From the NCBI RefSeq assembly GCF_017921815.1, contig NZ_JAGEMM010000001.1:1-64000 (forward strand): a DNA stretch of 64,000 nt, given 5' to 3'. Every line of letters starts with the position of its first letter. The first letter of the stretch is position 1. Made by a program: the position numbers and the translations under genes. This DNA comes from Microvirga antarctica (GTDB taxonomy: Bacteria; Pseudomonadota; Alphaproteobacteria; Rhizobiales; Beijerinckiaceae). This document shows, one piece after another, positions 8,434-19,500 of the stretch. The notes beneath the pieces were generated by a model. The model was not told the DNA's origin. It saw nothing but the letters and a program-made list of their open reading frames with translations, and did not search any database.

Positions 8434-9573
8434 TCAGCCCCCAACACGCAGCATTACGCTGCGGCCTGGACCGATCTGAACCGGGATAAATCCTGAAAAA
8501 ACGGCATCCAGGGATATGTCTCCTGTGTCCACGAAAAGACGGGCCGGCTTGAGGCCGGTGATCTTGTTCAACGAGGCCGCCACGATCACGTTCTCCCGGC
8601 CGATCCGTGCGAGCGCCCGAGCGCCCAACTGCTGATTGCCGCGTCCGAACAGGCAACCCTGGCCACCGATGACGCCTACAATCGCCTTGGCGGGGCCGGT
8701 ATCGAGCAGCGCGAGAATGTCACTCTCTGTAAGGTCGCGCCCTACCAGGCGTCCGTCTCTGACGGCGTCGATGCCGAGCAGGGAGCCCCCAAGGCCGAGA
8801 TGGTGCAGGATCCGTGCCGTCGTGGTTCCGGGCCCAAGGATATAGAGGCACCCTGGGGTCAGCGTTTCGGCCAGTTGGGCACACAGCGCTTCAAGCGAAG
8901 CGTCGTCGCCGTGTCCGACAGTCGATTTCGCGCTTTGGATCAAGCGGCGCTCGAAGGGCGTCCTCGCGTAGCCAAAGAGTCGGGTTGCAAACCGTCCGTC
9001 TGTGCCAGGACGGTCATCCCGATCCATGATCTCCGCCTCGCAGGTCTGGAGTTGGATCGCGTCCTGCGACAGACAGAGGGCTGCCAGCTGGCCGGCGCTC
9101 TCCGGAGTTGTTCCGAACACGCCGGAATGCATTTTCACCCCGGTTGGGATACCGAGCATCAAGGCCTTGTCCTCGACTATCCCGAAAATGTCCCGAGCTG
9201 TGCCGTCGCCGCCCGCAAAAAGAATCAATCCGCAGTGGGCATCGCGCATTTCCTGCGCTGCGTTGCGGGTATCGAGCGACGTCGAACTGGCGGCCGGATG
9301 ATGGACGACGATGGGCCGATGGCCGGCCTGCCTCACCGCATCCTCGCCCATGAGGCCACCAGCTGTCATGATCTCCAGAGGTCCTGTCGCCGCAAGGGCC
9401 ATAAGGGCTCGGCGGGCACGATCATTCGCAAGGGGCTGACCGCCGAGTCGCAATGCCGTTGCCACATCGGCAGGGCCATCCGTGCCTTTGAGAGCCACCG
9501 GACCGCCCATTCCAGCGATCGGATTGACGATCACCCCCAAGGTCCTTGTCTGCCGTTTAAGATGCAATGTCAT
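8434..9573 (-). CDS. ATP-NAD kinase family protein (AcoX-like)
   Basis: A 379-residue protein with the NAD-kinase fold signatures NPIAGMGG near the N-terminus and FAGGDGTARDI (the GGDG ATP/NAD-binding motif). GIPTGVKMHSGVF and FGRGNQQLGARAL follow, as in AcoX proteins first noted in acetoin catabolic operons. AcoX-type proteins are longer than housekeeping NadK and accompany catabolic dehydrogenase clusters. Whether they phosphorylate NAD or another polyol is not settled from sequence. It lies upstream of the gcvP-like pair on the same strand, separated by the operator, and could supply NADP or a modified cofactor. Confidence 0.85.
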   Translation of the reverse strand: MTLHLKRQTRTLGVIVNPIAGMGGPVALKGTDGPADVATALRLGGQPLANDRARRALMALAATGPLEIMTAGGLMGEDAVRQAGHRPIVVHHPAASSTSLDTRNAAQEMRDAHCGLILFAGGDGTARDIFGIVEDKALMLGIPTGVKMHSGVFGTTPESAGQLAALCLSQDAIQLQTCEAEIMDRDDRPGTDGRFATRLFGYARTPFERRLIQSAKSTVGHGDDASLEALCAQLAETLTPGCLYILGPGTTTARILHHLGLGGSLLGIDAVRDGRLVGRDLTESDILALLDTGPAKAIVGVIGGQGCLFGRGNQQLGARALARIGRENVIVAASLNKITGLKPARLFVDTGDISLDAVFSGFIPVQIGPGRSVMLRVGG

Positions 9574-9917
9574 GCGGAAAGGCTAACGCATCGCACAGCA
9601 AGCCAAAGGAAATTCTTGAACGGCGTGGTCTGAATTCAGGCCCTAATCTGGTTCAGGCCCACGATCTGGGGAACGCCTCGAATTGTTTCCTCACAGCCTC
9701 TCGGAATGCCGCTCGGGTTGTTTTGGGAACGGGACCAGGCCTTTCGCAGGCATGAGTCGCCTGCGCCGACTCGGCGCCAGCCCAACAAGTTGGAAGTTCG
9801 CTGAACGCCAAGCAGGAAGCAATCCAATCCATCCGGACTGTCGCACGAGACGGCCCTACGCTCTGCGCGAAAGGGACCATTCAGTGCCAATTTGGGAGTC
9901 CACTTTGTCAACATGTC
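9574..9917. other. Intergenic stretch without a recognisable gene
   Basis: A 344-bp gap between the AcoX-like and rhodanese genes. A 92-codon leftward frame (9636-9914) exists, but its composition resembles no protein I know and it lacks a clear ribosome-binding site. I treat the stretch as non-coding, probably holding the AcoX-like gene's promoter. Confidence 0.5.
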
Positions 9918-10298
9918 CTACGCGGGCTCCACCTCAACGCCGGCATCAGCCAGATCCTTGAACCCGCCGATATTGAACACCGCTGTGTAGCCCATGTCCT
10001 GGAGTGTTTTTGCTGCCAGAGCCGAACGTCCACCAGACGCGCAGTGAAGAAGAATGGTCTTGTCCTTCTGAAAAGCCGGATTGTGATACTGGCTCTCAGG
10101 ATCGGCGCGGAACTCCAACATGCCGCGCGAAACGTTCACGGCCCCTTTGATCTTTCCCGTTTGCTGGACCTCGGATGGATCACGAACGTCCACGACGAGC
10201 ACGTGGCCTGATCGGATCTTTGCCACGGCATCAGGCGGCGGCAGTTTCGTGACGACCGCGTTTGCTTCGCCCAGCATATCTTTCACGTTCTTGGCCAT
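9918..10298 (-). CDS. Rhodanese-like domain protein
   Basis: Single-domain rhodanese of about 126 residues. It contains VLVVDVRDPSEV near the N-terminus and the active loop CASGGRSA, whose Cys would carry the persulfide or sulfur. The ORF extends 22 codons further upstream, but ATG 10298 (MAKNVKDML) has a GGGGA Shine-Dalgarno-like run at the right distance and begins where the family usually does. No signal peptide is visible, so it is probably cytoplasmic. Its role with the flanking clusters is unclear; it is separated by more than 300 bp on each side and is likely a monocistronic sulfur-transfer or stress protein. Confidence 0.85.
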   Translation of the reverse strand: MAKNVKDMLGEANAVVTKLPPPDAVAKIRSGHVLVVDVRDPSEVQQTGKIKGAVNVSRGMLEFRADPESQYHNPAFQKDKTILLHCASGGRSALAAKTLQDMGYTAVFNIGGFKDLADAGVEVEPA

Positions 10299-11114
10299 CG
10301 TTTCATTCCCCGCACGGACATTCCCATCGGACGAGGGAGAAGGCTCCGCCCCGAGAAGACTCATGTCAAGTGAGAATGAGTTGAGTCTCTCGCGAGGTCA
10401 AACGCACGGTCGCCGCCCTGGTGATCGTCGAAATCAGCCTGCGGAGCGCGGCGCCCCCTGGCATACACCGGCTGGGTCTCAGTCCGTAAGTCACGATTTC
10501 TCATTGCGAAATGCATCGAATGCGACGTTGCTTCCTTCCATGTCGGGGCGAAAAATACCGGGTTTTGTCTCAACGTTCAAAAACTGGACGATAGATCGAG
10601 AAATCTCATCACGATGCGGGGAGGTTGATGGAGGACATGATGTTGAATGAAAACGACCATGGGAGTGTCACTCCGTGCCGTGTTGCCGGGGATAGGCGCA
10701 GGAGCTGGTAGGCTCGCGGCTCCCGCTTTTCGCTCAGCCGGGGAGAAAGTCGTCCGCTTGTGGTCGCAATTCGATCAGGCGTCCGCGCGGGATCCACGCG
10801 AGAAGGGTCCTGGCGAAATTGATCGCCGGGGTTGAGGCTGAGAACCCCGGGGGCAAGGTCGGCGCCGAACCTTAGAACTGGGTTCGGATGACCGACAAGT
10901 TTTGTCGGGACGGCTGACGGGTTGCTCTCGGCGCCGTTCCAACACACCTTGCCGGTCACCGCGACGTGTCTCGGTGCTGACATTGCGGCACGGCGGGCGG
11001 AGCATTGGCGAGGAGATCAGGGCGTGACGTCCGTTGCCCCTCGGGGCCCGCGGTATCTCGCTGACGGGCGTGACGGAGGCAAGCAAGGTGGAGGTCAGGC
11101 GCGGGCGATCGCCA
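10299..11114. other. Long intergenic region, no gene recognised
   Basis: About 816 bp between the rhodanese start and the response-regulator stop. The frames present are short, without family resemblance or convincing ribosome-binding sites. It must contain the rhodanese promoter and the terminator region of the leftward two-component operon. It may be decayed coding sequence. Confidence 0.5.
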
Positions 11115-11768
11115 TTACCGTTTTCCCCGGCTGGCCACGACCATAGCAGCCTGGAGTCGCTTTTTCACATTGAGCTTCTGCAGGATGCGTGTGACGTGCC
11201 ACTTCACGGTTTTTTCCGACAGGCCCATTCGCGCAGCAATCTCCTTGTTGCTGCTGGCAAGGCCGATCATTTTCAGAATTTCCTCTTCCCTCTCGGACAA
11301 CGGCTCATGCCAGGATTTTAAATCCTGCCCAACCGGCGCGCGCTCTTCGATCTCAAACAGAAGATCGGCCGCAAGGCTTGGGGGCACGTATGTCCCGCCC
11401 GCATGGATCAGCCGGACGATCTGGACAAGTTCCGCACTCGCTGTGCCTTTGAGCAAGTATCCGCGGGCGCCTTCCTGCAGAGCCTGCCGGACGCTTTCCA
11501 GCCCATCATCGACGGTCAGCATGATGATGTTGATCCCCGGATGACGTCGCTTGATGGCTGCAACCGCCGACAGCCCGCCGCCCGGCATAGCCACATCGAG
11601 GATAACCACGTCGGGTGCATGTCCGTCGCAGAGGGAAAGCGCTTCGTCCGCCGTGCCGCCTTCCCCGACGATCTCGAAATCCTGTTCGGATGTGAGAGCG
11701 TAGATGATTCCTTCCCGATAGATCGGGTGGTCGTCCACCACGGCAATTCGGATGGTCTTATCCGCCAT
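11115..11768 (-). CDS. NarL/FixJ-family response regulator
   Basis: About 217 residues. The N-terminal receiver domain has the acidic pair in VVDDHPIYREG, the phospho-acceptor Asp in VVILDVAMPGGG, and the conserved Lys in GYLLKGTASAEL. The C-terminal LuxR-type HTH reads LSEREEEILKMIGL, then SNKEIAARMGLSEKTVKWH. It should activate or repress transcription when phosphorylated by the kinase encoded just upstream. ATG 11768 overlaps the kinase's TAA region by 11 bp, so the two are translationally coupled. Its likely targets are the divergent peroxidase/secretion operon and its own operon. It is closely related to the regulator at 23550-24230. Confidence 0.93.
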   Translation of the reverse strand: MADKTIRIAVVDDHPIYREGIIYALTSEQDFEIVGEGGTADEALSLCDGHAPDVVILDVAMPGGGLSAVAAIKRRHPGINIIMLTVDDGLESVRQALQEGARGYLLKGTASAELVQIVRLIHAGGTYVPPSLAADLLFEIEERAPVGQDLKSWHEPLSEREEEILKMIGLASSNKEIAARMGLSEKTVKWHVTRILQKLNVKKRLQAAMVVASRGKR

Positions 11769-13161
11769 GAGCATCATCCTCTGGCAGGGGCAACCGCGCC
11801 GAGAGTGCCGTTCCCTCTCCGGGTTTGCTGACGATCGTCAGCTCTCCGCCAAGGCTGCTGATCCGGTCGCGCAGACCTTTCAGCCCGAGACGAACGTCCC
11901 CGTTGTCGAGACTGACGCCGATGCCGGGTCCGTCGTCCGAAATGTCGATGATGACGGCTTTGCCGTCGCCGCAGACCGAGACACGTTGATTGGCGGCATT
12001 GCCGTGCTTGAATGAGTTGTTGAGACCTTCTTGCAGAAAGCGGCACAGCGAGATCTTGACGAAATCAGGCGCCCGCGACGGCAGGTTGTTGAACGAACTT
12101 TCGACTTTCGTTCCCGTCTTGCGTTCGTGATGGGCCACCATGTAGCGAAGCGCCTCGGAGAAGCCAAGTTTCTCGACCTCCGGGAGCAGCATGCCGCGGC
12201 AGAGATTGCGAATGTCCGCAAGGGCTTCCAGGAGAGCCTCGCGAATTCTTTCCATGTTTTCGGCTCCATCCTTACCCGGCTGCAACCGATCGAGGCGCAG
12301 AAGAGCGAGGCTGACGAGCTGGGCTACGCCGTCGTGGAGATCGTACCCCAGGCGACGGATTCCGCGCTCGAGATTGTCGGCGGCATTCTGCGCGCCCAGC
12401 GCGATGCGACCGCGCAGGATATCGTTCTGGTGAAGAAGGGTCGAGAGCTCGGCCACCCGCGCAGACAGAGCGAGCCGTTGCTGATCGATAGTCTTGCTTC
12501 CCCTTGCCACAATCGAAAAGAGCGCGCCGATCATGAGGATTGTGATCAGGCCTGAGACGCCCCAGCTGTGCCACTGCGCTTGCTTGAGTTCGGCAGCCAG
12601 CGGCTCGGCGCGTTCGTGAAATTCGAGGACTGCGATGACGTTTCCCGAGTTAAAATCCCGAATCGGCGCATAGACTTCTAGCACCTGGAAGCCGTTCGTG
12701 ATCTCCCTGTGATCTTCCTCGAAGGCGAGGTTGTCGAAAACGGTCGTGACCGCACCCTCCCAGGCAATGTTGGGGCTGGGGTTCGCAGGAAAACGGCGGC
12801 CGATCAGGTCCGCCTGCGTGCTGTAGGCGATCAAGCCTTCGCGCTTCCAGACATTGATCGCCGTCACATGGTCCCGCACCGCCCGACTCGTCATGGCGAC
12901 ATTGAGCGCCTCGATATTTTGGACAGACAGAGAGTCGCGGTGGGCCAGCTCCTGGAGATGGGGAGCCACGAAGCTGTTGATGTAAAGCGCCGCCTGGGTG
13001 GCCGCAACGTCGGTGACGCCTTCCTCGATCTTGCGCGTCACCCAGACGCCTTGTGCGATCATCCCGAACAGAAGAACGCCGGACGCAACGAACAGGAACT
13101 GCCGCGCGAGGTTCTGCTGTGACCTTTTCCCGGCAGACGTGAAAGTGGCCTGAAGACTCAT
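11758..13161 (-). CDS. NarX/LiaS-type sensor histidine kinase
   Basis: About 467 residues from ATG 13161. A first transmembrane helix (FLFVASGVLLFGMIAQGVWV, about 25-44) is followed by an extracytoplasmic sensor region and a second helix (WGVSGLITILMIGALFSIV). The HisKA_3 dimerisation domain has the phospho-His in YDLHDGVAQLVSLALLRLD. The HATPase domain has EGLNNSFKHGNA (N box) and ISDDGPGIG (G1). This is the standard partner of NarL-type regulators. The ORF continues 101 codons upstream, but that extension is Arg/Pro-rich junk and would overlap the promoter region. The signal sensed is unknown; location suggests envelope or redox/metal stress. Confidence 0.9.
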   Translation of the reverse strand: MSLQATFTSAGKRSQQNLARQFLFVASGVLLFGMIAQGVWVTRKIEEGVTDVAATQAALYINSFVAPHLQELAHRDSLSVQNIEALNVAMTSRAVRDHVTAINVWKREGLIAYSTQADLIGRRFPANPSPNIAWEGAVTTVFDNLAFEEDHREITNGFQVLEVYAPIRDFNSGNVIAVLEFHERAEPLAAELKQAQWHSWGVSGLITILMIGALFSIVARGSKTIDQQRLALSARVAELSTLLHQNDILRGRIALGAQNAADNLERGIRRLGYDLHDGVAQLVSLALLRLDRLQPGKDGAENMERIREALLEALADIRNLCRGMLLPEVEKLGFSEALRYMVAHHERKTGTKVESSFNNLPSRAPDFVKISLCRFLQEGLNNSFKHGNAANQRVSVCGDGKAVIIDISDDGPGIGVSLDNGDVRLGLKGLRDRISSLGGELTIVSKPGEGTALSARLPLPEDDAHGG

Positions 13162-13524
13162 GGGTCGGAGCTCTGCCGGGTTGCAGAGTCGCACGAACAG
13201 GCTCTTGCAAAAGTACTCATGGACAGAGAATAGCGGGCTCGTCTCAAAAGGACTATTCGGATTTGGTACCCCGTTTGCATTTGTCCGCCGGGGACGGCGG
13301 CCGAGCCGCCGGCTGCTCCGCGACCGGTCTCGGCGTACGTCGAAAAAACGATACTTCTCAATGGCTTGCCAATGGCTTCCGCAAAAGGTCCGACCTGTCG
13401 CCCGACCAAGGTCGTAGGTCGCGCCCGACCCCTCCCGGGACCTCAGTCCGTCTGGTGAGCGCATCTCTTTGCTGCGCTTCTAAGTCGAAATGAACCCCGC
13501 CATCGCCAGTCCGGAGAAACGATC
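13162..13524. promoter_or_regulatory. Divergent promoter region with repeated CCGACC elements
   Basis: A 363-bp non-coding gap between the sensor kinase and the secreted peroxidase. It contains CGACCAAGGTCG (13403-13414), a perfect 5-bp inverted repeat around AA. The hexamer CCGACC occurs at 13390, 13402 and 13425, with an outer GACCT/AGGTC pair flanking the palindrome. Such spaced repeats would suit a dimeric NarL-type regulator, but binding is inference. Confidence 0.45.
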
Positions 13525-16500
13525 ATGGTAAACCTTGTCAAGCACGACCTCGAGTTCATGCTCAAGCAGATTAAGATCGCCGAAGCGCACGCGGCTGGTG
13601 GAGATCTCCAGCAACTCGTCGCGCAGGCGGGTGGGTTCGACCCGAACGCTGCTGACACGCCTGCCCAGGCGCACCTTCTCCCCTACGGCCTGCGGACTGT
13701 CGATGGAAGTTACAACAACCTCATCGACGGGCGAGAGCAGTGGGGCGCGGCAGACCAGCCGTTCGTCTCGATGTCGCCGGCGAGTTATCTCAACGAGGGT
13801 GACGATGCACTGATGTTTGGAACGCCCGCCAATCCCGTCTGGCTGACCAACAACAACTACGCCTCGACGGGCGGGACCCCTGCGCCGGGTCAGTTCCTGC
13901 CGGCTGGAACGGTCGTGGACGCGGATCCCCGGCTGATCTCAAACCTCATCCTCGACCAGACGAGCAACAACCCGGCCGCAAAGGCCCTCTACGAGTCGAT
14001 GTTGGCGGAAGGAAAGGCGGTTTCGCGGACGGCATTGCTGACCGCGGATGGCGAACCGGTCTGGGAGACGGCGCCGGTCCTCGACGGCGATGGAAACGCG
14101 GTGACGCCCGGCGAGCCGGTCTGGAACTACACCTTCGTCAACGTCTCGCCGGATATCGGCGACTCGGCTCCCTACAATTCCATGATGACCCTGTTCGGGC
14201 AGTTTTTCGATCACGGGCTCGATCTCATCGCCAAGGGCGGCAACGGCACGGTCTATATCCCGCTGGCGCCGGACGATCCGCTCTACAATCCCCTCACGCC
14301 GCATACGAACTTTATGGTCATGACGCGGGCGACGCCCGGCGCCACCAACACCACGACGCCATGGGTCGACCAGAATCAGACTTATACGTCGCACGCTTCC
14401 CACCAGGTGTTCCTGCGCGAATATGCGCGGGAAGACGGTGAGACGCTGGCGACCGGTAGGTTGCTCAACGGCGAGCGCGGCCTCGCGACGTGGGCGGACG
14501 TCAAGGAGCAGGCCCGCACGATGCTGGGCATCGAGTTGACCGACGCGGATGTGGCCAATGTACCGCTCCTGCGAACCGACCCTTACGGCCGTTTCATTCC
14601 CGATCCGGTGACCGGCTATGCCCAGGTGATCGTCGGCATCGGCGCCGATGGCGTTCCGAACACCGCGGACGATATCGTCGTGTCGGGCACGCCCGACGCG
14701 CCCGTCAGTCTCACATCGGCGGTGCGCACCGGCCACGCGTTCCTTGACGATATCGCCCACGCGGCGGTTCCGGTCCTGATCGGGGGCGTCCTGCAACAGG
14801 ACAGCGACAGCGATGTCGGCTATTCCGGCGCCTTCAACGGGCAGGGCAAGCAGACCTCATACGACAACGAGCTTCTTGACGCGCATTACATCACCGGTGA
14901 CGGCCGCGGAAACGAGAATATCGGCCTTACGGCGATTCATCACGTCTTCCATTCCGAGCACAATGCCATCGTCGACCAGCTGAAGGAGGTCATTTTCAGC
15001 TCCGGCGATCTCGCCTTCCTCAATGAGTGGCTGCGCACGGATGTCACGTCGTTTCCAAGCCAGGCTGATGCGGCGTCCCTCCAGTGGGATGGCGAGCGTC
15101 TGTTCCAGGCCGGCCGCTTCACCAACGAGATGGAATACCAGCATCTGGTATTCGAGGAATTCGGCCGCAAGATGCAGCCGGATGTGGACGCGTTCCTCTT
15201 CGAACCGTCATCGGACATCAATCCCGCCATCTTCACGGAGTTCGCGCAGGCCGTCTATCGCTTCGGCCACTCGATGCTGAATGAGAACATCGATCGGATC
15301 AACGCCAACGGCACCTCCTACAACATCAGTCTGTTCGAGGGCTTCCTCAATCCCCTGGCACTGGGCAGCGTGGATGCTGAAGGAAACGTCATCGTCGATC
15401 ATCATGAGGCCGCAGGAGCGATCATCCGCGGCATGTCGCGCCAGGCCGGCAACGAGATCGACGAATTCGTGACCGACGTTCTGCGCAACCAGCTTGTCGG
15501 CATCCCGCTCGACCTTGCGGCCCTGAACATCGCCCGCGGCCGCGACATGGGACTCCCGACGCTGAACGAAGCGCGGGCCCAGTTCCAGGCCATGGCAGGG
15601 CGAGACTCGCAGCTGAAGCCCTATGTCAGCTGGGCGGATTTTGCGCTCAACATCAACAACCCGGCATCCATCATCAACTTCATTGCCGCCTATGGGCAGC
15701 ACCCGACAGTCACGGCCGAGACCACCATCGACGGCAAGCGGGCCGCCGCGCTCCTCCTTGTGCTCGGCGGCGCCGATGCGCCGGCCGACCGGGTGGACTT
15801 CCTGAATTCCGTCGGAACCTGGGCCAACCGGGAGACCGGCCTGAACGACATCGACCTCTGGGTCGGCGGACTGGCCGAAAAGAAGATGGATTTCGGCGGG
15901 ATGCTGGGGTCGACCTTCAGCTTCGTGTTCGAACTGCAGATGGAAAACCTGCAGGAGGCCGATCGGTTCTATTACCTCTCCCGGGTTCAGGGGCTCAACC
16001 TGCTCAACGAACTGGAGAATAACTCGCTCACCGACATCATCATGCGGAACACGGACCTGGGCGATGAAAACGCGACGGCATTGCCGGGCGATATCTTCTC
16101 AACCCCGGATTACACCCTCGAACTGGATCAAACTCGCCAGATCGGCGCTGACCCGTCCCGCGTCGATCCCACCGATCCGACACCCAATCCAGCCGATGTG
16201 ATTATGGATACGATCGCCCCGCTGGTCGTGCGGCGCGACGTGGACGGCGATGGGGACAACGACGTCCTGATCTACAACGGCTCGGCCCACGTAGTCCTCG
16301 GGGGAACCTCAGAAGACGATCTGCTGGTCGCAGGCGAAGGCGATGACACCATCTGGGGGCGTGGCGGCAATGACACGATCGAGGCCGGCTACGGAGTGGA
16401 CATCGTCCATGGCGGCGATGGCGACGACATCATCACCAACGCGGGTACCGATATCGGAATGGCCGATTTCCTGCATGGCGAAGGCGGCAACGACGTCATC

Positions 16501-19500
16501 CACGGGGGCAGCGGTCTGGCACTCATCTTCGGCAATGAGGGCAAGGACTTCATCGTCGGCGGACCCGACGGGAAGCACGTGCTCGGGGGAACCGGCAACG
16601 ATTTCATCATGGGCGGCGATGGCGGCGATTTCCTGCTCGGCAACGAGGGCGACGACTGGCTGGAAGGCGGCGGCCGCTTCGACACCTTGGCCGGCGAGAA
16701 CTCCGAGCTGATGTTCAATTCGACGATCATCGGACACGACGTCCTGAACGCCGGCGGGAGCGACGGCGACTACGACGCGGAATCCGGCGATGACATCATG
16801 TTCCAGAGCGATGGCATTCAGCGCAACAATGGCATGGCGGGGTTTGACTGGGCCATCCACAAGGGCGATGCAACGGCCGCCAATTCAGATCTCGGGATCC
16901 CCATTTTCGCCAATCAGGAGGCCTTCATCCTGCGCGATCGCTTCGATCTCGTCGAGGGACTCTCGGGCTGGAAGCATGACGATCGCCTGACGGGTCGCGT
17001 GGTCGCCGTGAACACCCGCGCGGAGGCGACAGGAACGGCTGCGATTCCGGGTCCAGATGCACCTCTGGAATCGTATTCCAACGCGCTGCTGGAAAAGAAT
17101 GTCGGACTCATCCGGGGTCTGGACACCCTCGTGGCACACCGCGAAAGAACCGTGGCGACCGATGCTGACGGCAATGTCATTCGGGACCAGAACGGCAATG
17201 CGGAACTGATCGTGATGGATACGGCGGACGCGTCCGATATTCTTCTGGGCGGCGGCGGCAATGATACCACCGAAGGAAAGGCCGGCAACGACATCATCGA
17301 TGGTGACCGTTGGCTCAATGTCCGGATTGCCATCCACAACGCGCAAGGGTTCGAAATCGGCTCCGCTGACGGCATGTCGTCAAAGGTGTTCAATGCCAGC
17401 GGGCAGGAGCTGTTCGGAGGGCGGACGCTCGATGCGCTGATGTTCGACGCAACCCTCAATCCCGGCCAGCTTCACATCGTCCGGGAGATCCTCGACGGGA
17501 ATGAGGCGGGAGATGTGGACGTTGCGGTCTACGGCGACAGCGTCGATAACTACACGTTCGTCCGCAACGGCGACGGGAGCGTCACCGTGGAACACGTCAC
17601 GGTGACGGCCGAGACGGATCCGACGACCGGCAATAATCGCATTTCGGATGGCATCGATCGTCTGTTCAACATCGAGCGCCTGCGCTTCGCGGATGGAGAA
17701 TTCGCGGTCGAGGATCTCATCAACAGCCCCGCCACCGGGCTTCCGATCATCAGCGACATGACGCCGACCGAGGGGCAGACGCTGACTGTCGTGACCGACG
17801 GCATTCAGGATGCCAACGGCCTGGGCGCCTTCTCGTATCAATGGCAATCCTCGGCGGACGGCGTGACCTGGACCAACATCGCAGGTGCGACAGCGGCAAA
17901 TTTCACCCCTGACGATAACCTTCTGACGTCGTTCGGAGATCATGCGGGATTGCAGCTTCGTGCCGCGGTGACCTTCACGGACGGTCGAGGAAACGTCGAA
18001 AGTCTTGTGTCTGCGGCCACGCGGGCGGTGGGTGTCGACTGGGACGCCGTCCTGTCATCGACATTCAACGGCACCGCCGGCGACGACATCGCCGATGGGT
18101 CGCTGTTCTCCGACGTTCTCAACGGCAATGCCGGGGATGATGACCTGGACGGAAACGGGGGCGCCGACACCCTGATGGGTGGGCAAGGAAACGACCGTCT
18201 GGAAGGCGGCGCGAACTCCCTTTTCGGCGCTGGCGATACGGCTGTATTCTCGGGGCCAGTGACGAACTATTCCTTCTCGCTTGCCGGCGCCAATCTCGTG
18301 GTGGCGGACACCCTGGGGGCGGATGGGACCGATACCCTGAGCGGCATCGAAATTCTGCGATTTGGCACCCAGAACCTCACGCTCCGCCAGGGCACAGGCG
18401 GCAGCAACGCGCTCAACGGCGGAACGGGCGAGGATCTGGTTCTCGGATTTTCCGGGAACGACGTGATCGATGCCGGTACCGGCGATGATGTCATCCTGGC
18501 CGGCGATGGCAGCGACACCATCAACTGGGACGCGAATGCGACCGGGAGCACCGACGGTCGCGACATCATCGACGGAGGGGCGGGCGAGGACACCTATGAT
18601 ATCGATGGGCGGGCCAGCACGTCGGAGGTCTTCCGGGTCTACACCCGCGACGCGGCCATCGCCGCTGGCATGACGGGTCTTGCGGCCAACACTGAGATCG
18701 TGATCACGCGGAACGGCACCAACAACGCGTCGATCATTGCCGAGCTCGATAACATCGAGGAGATCTCCATCGGAACGCGCAGCGTGGCGGTTCCAGGCGG
18801 ACCGACGGGCGGCACAGCGGGCAGCGGCGATTCAGTTCTCGTCATCGGTGACTTCACGAGCACCAGCTTGAACTACAATACCATCACGGTGAACGGTACC
18901 GCGGGCGACGACACCATCGACATCTCGGAACTCGCATCTGCCCACCGTATCGTGTTCCGCTCGCAGGGCGGCAACGACACCATTGTCGGGACTCTGCGGG
19001 CAGCGGACGTCATCGAGTTGGCGCCCGGCATGACGGTGGCAGATTACACCCTTGTCGATAACGGCGACGGCACGTCGACACTGGGTTGCGACACGCACAA
19101 GGTCACCTTTGCAAGCTCCGGAACGCCGACTTTCGTGGAGGCCGCCGCCCTGCCGCCGGTGGTGGACGTGCCGGTCGGGCGCGCGATTATGGACCACCAC
19201 CTCACTGGCGGTGCCCGCAGCGATATTCTTGAAGGCGATGCCGGAGCCGACCAGCTCTATGGCAATGCCGGACACGACAGGCTTTATGGCCAGGAAGGCA
19301 ATGACCGGCTCTACGGGGGCACCGGCAACGATACCCTGGTGGGCGGCAGTGGCAACGACACGATGGCGGGCAGCCTCGGCAACGATGTCTACTACGTCGA
19401 CAGCCGCCTCGACCGAGTGGTGGAATATCGGGGGCAGGGGACAGACACGGTGATCGCGTCCGCCACGCATGTCATGGCCGCCAATGTCGAAAAGCTCCTG

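Noticed and set aside
9636-9914. A 92-codon leftward frame in a gap
   Set aside because: No domain, no ribosome-binding site and unusual composition.
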